Notes: generated by a model not told the origin, from the letters alone. Numbered from the stretch's first letter, positions 16,504-25,684 are shown. The stretch: DNA of 64,000 nt from Clostridia bacterium (GCA_017439545.1 JAFSIW010000023.1:1-64000), one strand, 5' to 3'. Translations and numbers: made by a program.

Positions 16504-16532
16504 TTGACAAACCTTTTTCCTTTTATTATAAT
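16504..16532 (+). promoter_or_regulatory. Consensus SigA promoter
   Basis: TTGACA (16504-16509), 17 bases, TATAAT (16527-16532): a perfect consensus. It sits between the dockerin gene and a terminator hairpin only about 30 bases further on. Confidence 0.8.
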
Positions 16533-16539
16533 GGTTCTA

Positions 16540-16595
16540 AGCCATAACACAGAATGTATTTCGCCCCGAGTGTTGTAGCACTTGGGGCGTTTTTA
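16540..16595 (+). terminator. Terminator in the leader of the lrp gene (attenuator or tiny RNA)
   Basis: CGCCCCGAGTG (16562-16572) pairs with CACTTGGGGCG (16579-16589), followed by five Ts. Because a consensus promoter lies just upstream, transcription from it would give an RNA of about 55 bases unless it reads through into the Lrp gene at 16618. It could also simply end the dockerin transcript. Confidence 0.75.
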
Positions 16596-16617
16596 GTAGT
16601 TTACGGAGGGATTTTTT

Positions 16618-17100
16618 ATGGATCAAAAAATTCTCAAGCTCTTATACCAAAACGGCAAGCTGACCGCCGACGAGATCGCCACCCGTCTTGGGGTGGATGC
16701 TCCCGTGGTGGCAGGTCGCATTAAAGAAATGGAAAAGGCGGGCATTATCCGCGGCTATCAGGCGGTCATCGACTGGGAAAAACTGGATTCGGTGTACGTT
16801 TCGGCCATCATTGAATTAAAGGTCACTCCCAAAGCCGAATTAGGCTTTGAAGAAATCGCCGAAAAGGTGATGAAATACACCGAAGTGGAATCGGTGTATC
16901 TCATGTCGGGTACTTATGACCTGAATGTGGTGGTAAAAGGTAAGACCTTCCAACAGGTGGCTATGTTCGTGGCAAAAGAGTTGTCTACCATTCCCGCGGT
17001 GCAATCTACTGCCACCCACTTTGTGCTCCGCCGTTATAAGGAGTCGGACGTGGAACTCATTAACACCGATACCGACGACAGGGGGAACTTCTGGCTGTGA
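16618..17100 (+). CDS. Lrp/AsnC-family transcriptional regulator
   Basis: 160 residues. The N-terminal winged helix (1-60, LTADEIATRLGVDAPVVAGRI) is followed by a RAM ligand-binding domain with the VMSGTYDL-like motif VYLMSGTYDLNVVV. Lrp proteins sense amino acids. The gene overlaps the aminotransferase by one base (TGATG) and presumably controls it. GGAGGG precedes the ATG. Confidence 0.9.
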   Translation: MDQKILKLLYQNGKLTADEIATRLGVDAPVVAGRIKEMEKAGIIRGYQAVIDWEKLDSVYVSAIIELKVTPKAELGFEEIAEKVMKYTEVESVYLMSGTYDLNVVVKGKTFQQVAMFVAKELSTIPAVQSTATHFVLRRYKESDVELINTDTDDRGNFWL

Positions 17101-18272
17101 TGGACTATCAGAAACTGCTCAGCCCTGTTGTGAGTGAAATGAAGCCTTCGGGCATCCGCAAGTTTTTTGACATTGCCGCCCAAATGGAAAACGTCATCTC
17201 TCTCGGCGTGGGTGAGCCCGACTTTCCCACCCCCTGGCAGGTGAGAAGCGCGGGCATTCATTCCTTAGAAAAGGGCAAAACCAAATATTCCTCCAATGCG
17301 GGCATGCTTCCCCTGCGGGAAGAGATCGCCCGTTATATGAAACGGAAATACGCTTTATCCTACTGCCCCGAAAACGAGATTCTGGTGACCGTTGGCGGCA
17401 GTGAGGCCATTGACCTGTGCCTGCGGGCGGTGCTCACTCCGGGGGACGAGGTCATTATCCCCCAACCCAGCTACGTGTGCTACGAGCCTATGACTCAGCT
17501 GGCGGGTGGCGTACCGGTGGTGATTGAAACCAAGGCGGAGGATGATTTTAAACTCACTCCCGCCCAACTGACCGCCGCCATTAGTGACAAAACCAAGGCG
17601 CTGATCTTGCCTTATCCCTGCAACCCCACAGGGGGGATCATGCGCAAAGGGGATTTAGAAGCCATTGCCAAGGTGTTGCGGGATAAAAACATTTTGGTGA
17701 TTTCCGACGAGATCTATTCCGAACTTACCTTCGGGGGCGAACGGCACGTGTCCATTGCTTCTATTGACGGCATGGCCGAGCGCACCGTGGTGGTCAACGG
17801 ATTTTCTAAAAACTTTTCTATGACCGGTTGGCGATTGGGCTTTGCCTGCGGTCCCAAAGAGGTGCTCAGCCAGATCACCAAGATCCACCAATTCGCCATT
17901 ATGTGCGCCCCTACCACCTCTCAATACGCCGCGATTGAAGCCCTTCGCAACTGCGACGATGCGGTGGCGGCGATGATGGAGGAGTACGATATGCGCCGTC
18001 GGCTGATGGTGGACGGCTTTAACCGCATTGGGCTGACCTGCCGCGAGCCGTCGGGTGCGTTTTACGCCTTCCCCTCCATTGCTTCTACGGGGCTGACCAG
18101 CGAGGAGTTTTGTGAACGCCTGCTGTACGCCAAAGAGGTGGCGGTGGTGCCCGGTACCGCATTCGGTAAGGGCGGCGAGGGGTTCATTCGTGCTTCTTAC
18201 TGCTACTCCACCGAGCATATTGAAGAAGCCATTCGTCGTATGGGCGAGTTTATTCAAGAATTGAAAGCATAG
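17100..18272 (+). CDS. PLP-dependent class I aminotransferase
   Basis: 390 residues, fold type I. The glycine-rich SLGVGEPDF start, the NPTGG motif, SDEIYSEL and the Schiff-base lysine K237 in NGFSKNFSMTGWRLG are all present, as is the C-terminal arginine region FIRASY. The sequence is closest in pattern to aspartate/aromatic (AspC/PatA-type) aminotransferases; the substrate cannot be fixed. ATG at 17100 shares its first base with the lrp stop; GTG at 17097 is an alternative. Confidence 0.9.
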   Translation: MDYQKLLSPVVSEMKPSGIRKFFDIAAQMENVISLGVGEPDFPTPWQVRSAGIHSLEKGKTKYSSNAGMLPLREEIARYMKRKYALSYCPENEILVTVGGSEAIDLCLRAVLTPGDEVIIPQPSYVCYEPMTQLAGGVPVVIETKAEDDFKLTPAQLTAAISDKTKALILPYPCNPTGGIMRKGDLEAIAKVLRDKNILVISDEIYSELTFGGERHVSIASIDGMAERTVVVNGFSKNFSMTGWRLGFACGPKEVLSQITKIHQFAIMCAPTTSQYAAIEALRNCDDAVAAMMEEYDMRRRLMVDGFNRIGLTCREPSGAFYAFPSIASTGLTSEEFCERLLYAKEVAVVPGTAFGKGGEGFIRASYCYSTEHIEEAIRRMGEFIQELKA

Positions 18273-18288
18273 AAAGAAGGAGTTTCTT

Positions 18289-18864
18289 ATGAAAAAAATG
18301 ATCAGTTTGCTGTTGGTGGCCGCTTTGACGGTTTGCCTGTTTGCTTTGCCTGCTTCCGCCGAGATCAACTCGGTGGGGGGATTCGGTGATTTGGACGGTG
18401 ACGGTGTGATTTCCGCTTCCGATGCTTTGGAAGTGTTGCGCCACGTCGTGGGCAAATCTACCATTGAACAGCAACATCTTTGCTTTGGTGATGTGAACAC
18501 CGACTACCAAGTGACCGCCTCTGATGCGCTGGATATTTTGAAACGCGTGGTGGGTAAGATCAAAGGCTTTGCGGCAGATGATGATTACTATGTAAGCATT
18601 ACCAGCGTGAATGCGGTTGAGGCGCGCCGCGGCGCGGCCGCTTCGTTACGGTTGGAGGTAGAAAGTGAAGGGACCGGCGACACCCTGTATGCCAACTTTG
18701 ACAGTAACGCTCTGAACGTTGGGAGCGACGGCGGCACCGGTATTATTAACCTTACCATCACCCCGACCGCTTCGGCATCGGTTGGTACGGTTTATCCCAT
18801 GGTGTTTTACGTGGGAAATCACCCTTCCCTTTACAAAATTGTAAATATCGTTGTAGTGGGATAA
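18289..18864 (+). CDS. Small secreted dockerin protein
   Basis: 191 residues. A signal peptide (1-24, ending PASA) is followed at about 32-90 by two dockerin repeats (DLDGDGVISASDALEVL and DVNTDYQVTASDALDIL) and then a 95-residue beta domain. The dockerin is N-terminal here, unlike the C-terminal one at 15239. In the second repeat DGD is replaced by NTD, which may weaken calcium binding. Good AAGGAG site. Confidence 0.8.
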   Translation: MKKMISLLLVAALTVCLFALPASAEINSVGGFGDLDGDGVISASDALEVLRHVVGKSTIEQQHLCFGDVNTDYQVTASDALDILKRVVGKIKGFAADDDYYVSITSVNAVEARRGAAASLRLEVESEGTGDTLYANFDSNALNVGSDGGTGIINLTITPTASASVGTVYPMVFYVGNHPSLYKIVNIVVVG

Positions 18865-18890
18865 TTCGCATTCCCATCATAAACAGCAAA

Positions 18891-18926
18891 CAAAGGCAGA
18901 GGAGTTGTCCTCTGCCTTTGTTTTGT
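18891..18926. terminator. Bidirectional terminator
   Basis: A perfect 13-base stem CAAAGGCAGAGGA/TCCTCTGCCTTTG (18891-18903 and 18908-18920) with loop GTTG, followed by TTTTG, lies between convergent genes. Confidence 0.9.
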
Positions 18927-18936
18927 TTTCTTACCT

Positions 18937-19389
18937 TTAATACATTCCGTTGGCGGCCATATAGGAATATAATTGCTCGCCGTGATTTTGCTCCTCTTTT
19001 TGAATGTGAGAAAGGGCATCCCGCAGCAGGGGATCGGAAAACTCAAACACACCGGTGTTGTATACCCCCGACACGTGCTTTTCCATGGCCAGCATATCCT
19101 GACACAGCATTTTGTCGATCTTTTGGGATTGACTGTCACAGTAGCAGGCGTTGTCGTTGCACACCGCCCCCGTGGCGCTGGGCGCCGCTTTGACCTGCGG
19201 GGCGGTGCCGCCGAGAATCTGATTGATGGTGTCAAGATGGGTCTGTTCCGCCTTGGCAAGGGTGGAGAACAGATTTTTCAGACAACTGCTGCAGGCCTCG
19301 GTGGAATACTTGGTGTATTTGTCAATACACAACTGCTCCTGGGTTTTAAAATCGTTGAGAAATGCGGTTTCTTTTTGGGTTAAGTTCAT
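18937..19389 (-). CDS. CotF-like spore coat protein (ferritin-like fold)
   Basis: 150 residues, helical, with the Coat_F pattern LLQDMLAMEKHVSGVYNTG-like near the middle and a C-terminal HIQKEEQNHGEQLYSYMAANGMY tail. A cysteine-rich loop (CNDNACYC) interrupts the middle. The ATG at 19389 with AAAGGA upstream is preferred to an upstream in-frame start at 19494 that would add 35 unrelated residues. It supports a spore-forming host. Confidence 0.82.
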   Translation of the reverse strand: MNLTQKETAFLNDFKTQEQLCIDKYTKYSTEACSSCLKNLFSTLAKAEQTHLDTINQILGGTAPQVKAAPSATGAVCNDNACYCDSQSQKIDKMLCQDMLAMEKHVSGVYNTGVFEFSDPLLRDALSHIQKEEQNHGEQLYSYMAANGMY

Positions 19390-19753
19390 TGTTTTATCAT
19401 CCTTTCTGTCAGATCGGTTGTAGTGTGCCCTTGTTTTTCCCGATTTATTCCGTAAAAGGTTACAAATTGAAGAAGAAAAGGTTACAAAACCCAAAGAAGT
19501 AAACCTATTTAAGTTGACAAATTCAAAAAGACCTGCCCCGTTTTTCCCTTGGGAATCCCATCAAAACACCTGTTTTGTTGTGCAAAATAGCCAAATCGAT
19601 AATAAATTTACGGAATTTGGCAAGCAAAATATAGAAAAGATGACCAAAAGGTTGCAATTTTGTAACTTTTAAGTATAATAGGTTAAAAGGTTACAAAAAT
19701 TTAACCTTTTCTCAAGCTAACGCTTTAACCTTCCGAAAGGGGTTCTCTTTTTT
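19390..19753. promoter_or_regulatory. Regulatory region with four GGTTAC boxes before the M23 gene
   Basis: AAAAGGTTACAAA occurs at 19454-19466, 19476-19488 and 19685-19697, and a variant AAAAGGTTGCAA with an inverted TTTTGTAACTTTT lies at 19646-19670. The first two are 22 bases apart, two helical turns. TTGCAA (19652-19657), 16 bases and TATAAT (19674-19679) form the likely promoter, so one box covers the -35 and one the start site. On the other strand each box contains TGTAAC, which fits the WalR half-site TGTWAH. Confidence 0.55.
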
Positions 19754-21190
19754 ATGAGTACGTTCTTCCGATCCTTGGGCTCTGCCGTTATGCGGGCAGG
19801 TACCAAGGCGGCAAAAGTTTGCGCAGCCGGTCTGCGTTTTGCCGTATCCCCCGTGGTGCAATTGATCCTGCGGGCGGTTCATAAAGGTAACCGTGTTATG
19901 GCGCGCGGCGTCTATGCCGTTCGTCGGTTCTTGTATATTGCCCGTCGCTACGGCTATAAGCGTGCTGCCCGTTCCACGGCCTACCGTTTGGAGCAAATGC
20001 TGGCAGGTTATATGCCCCGTGTCAAAACCGTGGCTATCCGCTTGGCGCCTATGGTGCTGGTGGTGGCGGTGTTGGTGTGCTCCATCCATTGGTGGACCGC
20101 CTTCACGCTGGCTTACGAGGTTACCTACGACGGTAGCAACGTGGGCTACGTAAACAGCGAGTCGGTCGTGGCTGACGCTTGTCAGCTGGTGGGCGACCGC
20201 GTGGTAGAGGATGAATTTACCGCCAAAAACGTGACCTATAAATTAAAGGTAGTTGCGGCAAGCACCGTAAACGATGCGGCTGAGATCTGCGACAATATTA
20301 TTGAAGTATCGGAGGAGATCAAGCCTGCCGTAGGTTTGTATGTGGACGGTCAACTGCTGGCCGTGTGTGAAGACGGTAAGGCCATTCAATCGGCAATGGA
20401 GCAGATTGCCGCATCCTATGCCAAGCAACATCAACAAGAAAAGATCTCCTTTGCCAACGAGATCGAATATATCGGTGGGGTGTATCCCACCCAATTGGTG
20501 ACCCAAACGGTGGATTCTGCCCGCCTTTCTTCGGCGCTGACCGTAATGATGACCAACACCCAGACCTATAATCAGACCATTCGGTTTGATACCAAAGAGA
20601 TCACCGACCCCTCCCAATACATCGGCTACCGTGCCATCAAGACCCGTGGGGTAGACGGTCAAAAAACCGTGGTGGCAGACGTTTCTTACGTTAACGGCAA
20701 AGAAGTGGATCGCCGCATCGTGTCCGAAACCGTGGTAAAGCAACCCGTAACCTGCGTTGTGGTGGTGGGCAGTAAGCCCCGCGCCGGCGCATCCAATACC
20801 AACACCGGTACCGAATTGTTCTGGCCGGTCGCCAATTCCGACGTGAGCGACATCTCCTCTTACTTCGGTGACGGCCGCAACCATAAGGGGACCGACATTT
20901 TGGCGCCCAACGGCACTGCCATTTATGCCGCTGAAGACGGTGTGGTTTCCTACGTGGGTTGGGAATCGGGTTACGGCTACTATATGATCATTGAGCACGG
21001 CAACGGAATCTCTACGCTGTATTCCCATTGCAGTTCCATTACCGCCAAAGAAGGTCAGACCGTAAAACGGGGCGACTACGTAGCGGCGGTGGGTATTACC
21101 GGTCGTGCCTACGCCTACCACCTCCACTTTGAGGTACGCATCGGCGGCAAAGCGGTGGACGCCCGTCCCTATCTTGGAATCTATAATTGA
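19754..21190 (+). CDS. Membrane-anchored M23 peptidase with G5-type domain
   Basis: 478 residues. A basic cytoplasmic N-terminus (1 to about 92) is followed by one membrane helix (about 93-115), an extracytoplasmic region including a G5-like segment (about 260-345), and a C-terminal M23 endopeptidase domain with zinc ligands in HKGTD (H377, D381) and HLH (456-458). Such enzymes cut peptidoglycan cross-links. The long basic N-terminus is unusual. The upstream boxes suggest WalR-like cell-wall control. Confidence 0.88.
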   Translation: MSTFFRSLGSAVMRAGTKAAKVCAAGLRFAVSPVVQLILRAVHKGNRVMARGVYAVRRFLYIARRYGYKRAARSTAYRLEQMLAGYMPRVKTVAIRLAPMVLVVAVLVCSIHWWTAFTLAYEVTYDGSNVGYVNSESVVADACQLVGDRVVEDEFTAKNVTYKLKVVAASTVNDAAEICDNIIEVSEEIKPAVGLYVDGQLLAVCEDGKAIQSAMEQIAASYAKQHQQEKISFANEIEYIGGVYPTQLVTQTVDSARLSSALTVMMTNTQTYNQTIRFDTKEITDPSQYIGYRAIKTRGVDGQKTVVADVSYVNGKEVDRRIVSETVVKQPVTCVVVVGSKPRAGASNTNTGTELFWPVANSDVSDISSYFGDGRNHKGTDILAPNGTAIYAAEDGVVSYVGWESGYGYYMIIEHGNGISTLYSHCSSITAKEGQTVKRGDYVAAVGITGRAYAYHLHFEVRIGGKAVDARPYLGIYN

Positions 21191-21228
21191 TAAAAAAGTG
21201 AATAACTTTTGCTGGAAACTCCTAAAAA

Positions 21229-21281
21229 CTTGTTAAAAATTGTTTACAAGCACCCTCATTTGTGTTAAGATGAGGGTGCTT
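21229..21281 (+). promoter_or_regulatory. Terminator, promoter and palindrome before the aconitase operon
   Basis: A 22-base imperfect palindrome CTTGT...ACAAG (21229-21250) covers the -35 TTTACA (21243-21248); 17 bases later is TAAGAT (21266-21271). A perfect 12-base terminator stem (21248-21259/21270-21281) followed by ATTTTATTTTT overlaps the same promoter. The palindrome resembles, but does not match, the 18-base Rex operator; its outer TTGT and ACAA are two bases too far apart. Confidence 0.5.
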
Positions 21282-21310
21282 ATTTTATTTTTATCAAAGG
21301 AATGACACAA

Positions 21311-23242
21311 ATGGGCATGAATCTTGCAGAAAAAATTATCAAAGCGCACCTGTTGGAAGGGGAAATGATCCCCGGTACCGACATTGGTTTGCGCATTGAC
21401 CAAACCTTAACACAGGATGCTACCGGCACCATGGCTTATTTGGAATTTGAAGCCATGGGGGTGCCTCGGGTCAAAACCGAAAAATCGGTGGCATATATTG
21501 ACCACAACACCCTGCAAAACGGATTTGAAAATGCCGACGACCATCGGTTTATTCGTACCGTTTGCAAAAAGCACGGCATTTATTATTCCCGTCCCGGTAA
21601 CGGCATCTGCCATCAGGTGCATCTGGAACGGTTCGGGATCCCCGGTAAGACCCTCATCGGGTCTGACAGTCATACCCCCACCGGCGGCGGCATCGGTATG
21701 CTTGCCATGGGCGCCGGCGGTATGGACGTTGCGGTAGCCATGGGCGGCGGTACTTACTACATCACCATGCCCAAGGTGCTGAAGGTGAACCTGACGGGCA
21801 AACTGAAACCCTTTGTTGCCGCCAAAGACGTGATTTTAGAAGTGCTTCGCATTCTGTCGGTCAAAGGCGGTGTGGGTCGTGTGATCGAATACGGCGGCGA
21901 AGGGGTTGCTACCCTGACCGTGCCCGAACGTGCCACCATCACCAACATGGGGGCGGAGCTGGGTGCTACCACCTCCATTTTCCCTTCTGACGAAGTCACC
22001 CGTCAATTTTTGAAAGCCCAAGGTCGGGAACAGGATTACACCCCCTTGTGTGCCGACGAGGATGCCGCCTACGAAACTGTGGTGGATATCGATTTGTCCA
22101 AATTGGAACCTGCCGCCGCCATGCCCCACAGCCCCGACGCGGTGGAATCGGTGAAAAATCTGGCAGGTCTGCCCATCGATCAGGTGTGCATCGGCTCTTG
22201 CACCAACTCCTCCCTGCAGGATATGATGAAGGTTGCCGCCATTTTAAAAGGCAAAACCGTTGCTCCCACTGTGAGCTTGACCATTTCTCCCGGTTCTCGC
22301 CAAGTGTTTAATATGATGGCCATGAACGGCGCATTGGCTGACATCATCGCCGCAGGCGGTCGTGTGTTGGAATGCGCTTGCGGACCTTGCATCGGCATGG
22401 GGCAATCCCCCAACTCGGCAGGCATCTCTCTGCGCACCTTCAACCGCAACTTTGAGGGCAGAAGCGGCACGGCGGATGCCAAGGTATTCTTGGTCTCCCC
22501 CGAAACCGCTGCCGCATCGGCGCTGACAGGGGTATTTACCGACCCCACCACCTTAGCGCCCATCCCCGAATTCGTGATGCCCGACTCCTTCCTCATTAAC
22601 GATAATATGGTGGATGCGCCCGTACCTGTGGAAGAAATGGACAGCGTAGAAGTATTGCGCGGTCCTAACATTAAAGAATTCCCCGTGTCCCACGCGCTGG
22701 AACACACCATTGAAAAGCCTGCCGTGCTGAAGGTGGGCGACAACATCACCACCGACCACATTATGCCCGCAGGGGCAAAGATTTTGCCTTACCGCTCCAA
22801 TATTCCTCACCTTTCTCAATTCTGCTTCGGGGTGTGCGATACCACCTTCCCCGCCCGTTGCAAAGAAGTGGGCGGCGGCTTCGTCATCGGTGGCGAAAAC
22901 TACGGTCAAGGCTCTTCCCGTGAACACGCCGCTTTGGTGCCTCTCTATTTGGGCGTGCGGGCGGTCATCGTAAAATCCTTTGCCCGTATTCATTGCGCCA
23001 ACTTGGTCAACGCCGGCATTCTGCCTTTGGTGTTTGATGATCCTGCCGATTACGACACCATTGACCAAGGGGATATTCTGGTGCTGGACGGCATTGATGA
23101 TGCCATCCGTGCCGGCGGCAAAGTAACCCTGGTAAACAAAACCAAAAACAAGACCGTAACCCTTTCTTGCCAAGCATCCGACCGTCAAAGAGAAATGTTG
23201 CTGGCAGGCGGTTTGCTGAACTATACCAGAGAAAATGCGTAA
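21311..23242 (+). CDS. acnA: Aconitate hydratase
   Basis: 643 residues, matching the clostridial aconitase type of about 640 residues. The [4Fe-4S] ligands are C297 (GSCTNSS) and C357 and C360 (ACGPCIGMGQ). The C-terminal swivel domain carries the GENYGQGSSREHAA active-site motif. It interconverts citrate and isocitrate. ATG at 21311 is nine bases from AAAGGA (21296-21301); the ATG at 21302 is too close to it. It heads a run including isocitrate dehydrogenase and Rex. Confidence 0.9.
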   Translation: MGMNLAEKIIKAHLLEGEMIPGTDIGLRIDQTLTQDATGTMAYLEFEAMGVPRVKTEKSVAYIDHNTLQNGFENADDHRFIRTVCKKHGIYYSRPGNGICHQVHLERFGIPGKTLIGSDSHTPTGGGIGMLAMGAGGMDVAVAMGGGTYYITMPKVLKVNLTGKLKPFVAAKDVILEVLRILSVKGGVGRVIEYGGEGVATLTVPERATITNMGAELGATTSIFPSDEVTRQFLKAQGREQDYTPLCADEDAAYETVVDIDLSKLEPAAAMPHSPDAVESVKNLAGLPIDQVCIGSCTNSSLQDMMKVAAILKGKTVAPTVSLTISPGSRQVFNMMAMNGALADIIAAGGRVLECACGPCIGMGQSPNSAGISLRTFNRNFEGRSGTADAKVFLVSPETAAASALTGVFTDPTTLAPIPEFVMPDSFLINDNMVDAPVPVEEMDSVEVLRGPNIKEFPVSHALEHTIEKPAVLKVGDNITTDHIMPAGAKILPYRSNIPHLSQFCFGVCDTTFPARCKEVGGGFVIGGENYGQGSSREHAALVPLYLGVRAVIVKSFARIHCANLVNAGILPLVFDDPADYDTIDQGDILVLDGIDDAIRAGGKVTLVNKTKNKTVTLSCQASDRQREMLLAGGLLNYTRENA

Positions 23243-23837
23243 ACAAGATTTCCCTCAAGATGTGCAAGCCTACCTGAAAAAGCATACCCTAAAAACCTGG
23301 GGTACCTTTTTGGGACTGGTGCTTGCTTTCGGACTGATTTTATTTTTCTTTGGCGAGCAATTGTTCGGTGAACTTTTGTCTTGGCAAAAGATTTTGGTGT
23401 ATTCGTTGGTTATGCTATCCACTCCCTTTATCAGCGGATTTTTCAAACGAATCACCAACCGCACCTATCTGGGGACGGTAGAGCGGGTGCACGTGAGAAC
23501 CACCTATACCGACCATAACTGGCGGACATTTTGGGAGCCGCCTACCGAAAACCACGTGATGCTGTGGATTCGCACCCCCAAAGGAAAACTGGTGCGAAAA
23601 ACTGCATCCACCTTTTCTGTGCAATACCGCTCCAAGACAAACGAAAACAGCCGTGCCGATGCCAATGTAGACACCTTCCAAGTGGGGGACAAGGTGTTGC
23701 ATTTGGCAGGTGCTTCCCACACGGTGGTTTTGCCAAAACCCAGCGACGACTACGTAGTTTGTGCCGTGTGCGGTCAATCCAATCCCATCGCCCAATCAAC
23801 TTGTCACGATTGCGGCTATACACTTATAAAAGAATAG
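23235..23837 (+). CDS. Membrane protein with C-terminal zinc ribbon
   Basis: 200 residues. Two membrane helices (about 22-40 and 50-70) are followed by a soluble region containing an OB-like stretch (VMLWIRTPKGKLVRKT...) and a C-terminal zinc ribbon (C176, C179, C190, C193). It overlaps the aconitase stop by eight bases and precedes isocitrate dehydrogenase by 12, so it is cotranscribed with citrate enzymes. No known role; the position may be incidental. Confidence 0.75.
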   Translation: MRKQDFPQDVQAYLKKHTLKTWGTFLGLVLAFGLILFFFGEQLFGELLSWQKILVYSLVMLSTPFISGFFKRITNRTYLGTVERVHVRTTYTDHNWRTFWEPPTENHVMLWIRTPKGKLVRKTASTFSVQYRSKTNENSRADANVDTFQVGDKVLHLAGASHTVVLPKPSDDYVVCAVCGQSNPIAQSTCHDCGYTLIKE

Positions 23838-23849
23838 GAGAATTCATCC

Positions 23850-25016
23850 ATGGAACAAAAAGTACAAGAAGCAGTAGCAAAATTTGAAGCGGTGGTCCGT
23901 GAGCAATTGGCTCGGGTAGACCGCATGAAACAAGATAAAGATTTTTTGGATTACGATAAACTGGATACCCTCATCATCGGCATTTGCGGCGGTGACGGTA
24001 TCGGTCCCGTAATCACCAATGAAGCCGAGCGGGTACTTCGTTTTCTTCTCAAAGAAGAAGTGGGAGCAGGCAAGGTAACCTTTAAAAAGATCGACGGCCT
24101 GACCATTGAAAACCGTGCCGCCGTGAACAAAGCCATTCCCGATGACGTGTTGGCAGAACTGAAAGAATGCCACGTGATCTTAAAAGGGCCTACCACCACC
24201 CCCCGTGCCGGCGACCCCTGGCCCAACATTGAAAGCGCCAACGTTGCCATGCGCAAAGAGTTGGATCTGTTTGCCAACGTGCGTCCCGTGAAAGTGCCCG
24301 AAGAAGGCATTGACTGGACCTTCTTCCGTGAAAACACCGAAGGCGGTTATGCAGTTGGCTCTAAAGGCGTGCACGTTACCGACGATCTGGCGGTGGACTT
24401 TACGGTCACCACCACCGACGGTACCGAACGCATCGCCCGTCTTGCCTATGAATATGCCAAAAACAACAAAAAGAATCGTGTGTCTATCATCACCAAGGCA
24501 AACGTGATTAAAACCACCGACGGCAAATTCTTGAAACTTTGCCAAAAAATCGGGGAAGAATATCCCGAAATCACCACCGACGACTGGTACATCGACATTA
24601 CCACCGCCAAACTCATTGACAAAAAACGTCGCACCGATTTCCAAGTATTCGTTTTGCCCAATCTGTACGGTGACATCATCACCGACGAAGCCGCCGAATT
24701 CCAAGGTGGCGTTGGCACCGCAGGCAGCGGTAACATCGGCAAGCGCTACGCCATGTTCGAAGCCATTCACGGCTCCGCTCCCCGCATGGTGGCCGAAGGT
24801 CGTGACAAATATGCCGACCCCTGCTCCATGTTGCGGGCGACTGTGATGCTTCTTTCCCACATCGGTCGTCAAAAAGAAGCCGACCTTTTAGAACAAGCCT
24901 TAGATATTTGTATGTTTATAGAAAAGAAACTCACCATCACCGGTCGTGATACCGGTTGCACCTGCAACGAGTTTGGTGATTATGTAATGGCTACCGTAGA
25001 ATCTCTTGCGAAATAA
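23850..25016 (+). CDS. Isocitrate/isopropylmalate dehydrogenase family protein (probable isocitrate dehydrogenase)
   Basis: 388 residues. GGDGIGP at the start, the FRENTEGGYAVGSKG motif, NLYGDIITDEAAEFQGGVGTAGSGN and IHGSAPRMVA mark the beta-decarboxylating dehydrogenase family. An N-terminal extension of about 35 charged residues precedes the core. The aconitase neighbour favours isocitrate over isopropylmalate, giving 2-oxoglutarate for glutamate synthesis. Cofactor preference is not assigned. GGAG lies nine bases before the ATG. Confidence 0.85.
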   Translation: MEQKVQEAVAKFEAVVREQLARVDRMKQDKDFLDYDKLDTLIIGICGGDGIGPVITNEAERVLRFLLKEEVGAGKVTFKKIDGLTIENRAAVNKAIPDDVLAELKECHVILKGPTTTPRAGDPWPNIESANVAMRKELDLFANVRPVKVPEEGIDWTFFRENTEGGYAVGSKGVHVTDDLAVDFTVTTTDGTERIARLAYEYAKNNKKNRVSIITKANVIKTTDGKFLKLCQKIGEEYPEITTDDWYIDITTAKLIDKKRRTDFQVFVLPNLYGDIITDEAAEFQGGVGTAGSGNIGKRYAMFEAIHGSAPRMVAEGRDKYADPCSMLRATVMLLSHIGRQKEADLLEQALDICMFIEKKLTITGRDTGCTCNEFGDYVMATVESLAK

Positions 25017-25041
25017 TCGGAGGATAAAAGGAGACAATACC

Positions 25042-25674
25042 ATGGCGAACAAAGATGATATTTCGATGGCTGTCATTAAACGGCTGCCTCGGTACTACCG
25101 TTTTTTGGGGGAACTGAAAAAGAACGGTGTGGTACGGATTTCCTCCCGAGAGTTGTCGGAACGCATGGGTCTTACCGCCTCTCAGATTCGGCAGGACTTC
25201 AGCCGCTACGGCGGCCTGGGGCATCAAGGCTATGGCTATAACGTAGAAAAGCTCCACCACGAAATGGGCGAGTTTTTAGGCTTGCAAAACCGCCACGCCG
25301 CCATTTTGGTGGGCGGCGGCAATCTGGGGCGTGCCGTAGCCAATCACATTTACTCTCAGGCAGGTGGCTTTGACCTGATCGGCATTTTTGACCGCAAGCA
25401 ATCGCTGACCGGTCAGATGATCCGTGATATTCCCGTCCGCCACATCGACGGATTGGACGAGTTTTGCCGAGAACAGCGCCCGATGGTGGCCATTCTTTGC
25501 GTGCCTGAGGATGCCGCCCGTGATCTGGTTGAGCAATTGATCGGACTGGGGGTTAAGGCGTTCTGGAACTTCAGTTCTTACGATATTTCTTTGGATTATC
25601 CCGAAGTTCCGGTGGAAAACGTCCACATCGGCGACAGCCTGATGACCCTGTGCTACAAAATCTCCCAAGAATAG
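25042..25674 (+). CDS. rex: Rex, NADH-sensing transcriptional repressor
   Basis: 210 residues. The N-terminal winged helix (SSRELSERMGLTASQIRQDFSRYGGLG) is nearly canonical, followed by the Rossmann NAD(H) site GGGNLGRA (91-98). ATG at 25042 follows AAAGGAG at 25027-25033. Rex lowers expression of fermentative genes when NAD+ is high. Its presence in the aconitase-isocitrate dehydrogenase unit suggests redox feedback on this branch. Confidence 0.95.
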   Translation: MANKDDISMAVIKRLPRYYRFLGELKKNGVVRISSRELSERMGLTASQIRQDFSRYGGLGHQGYGYNVEKLHHEMGEFLGLQNRHAAILVGGGNLGRAVANHIYSQAGGFDLIGIFDRKQSLTGQMIRDIPVRHIDGLDEFCREQRPMVAILCVPEDAARDLVEQLIGLGVKAFWNFSSYDISLDYPEVPVENVHIGDSLMTLCYKISQE

Positions 25675-25684
25675 GGTGAGTGCA

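Noticed and set aside
21229..21250. Canonical Rex operator
   Set aside because: Outer half-sites are two bases too far apart and the inner bases do not match TTGTGAA-N4-TTCACAA; kept only as a palindrome of unknown binder.
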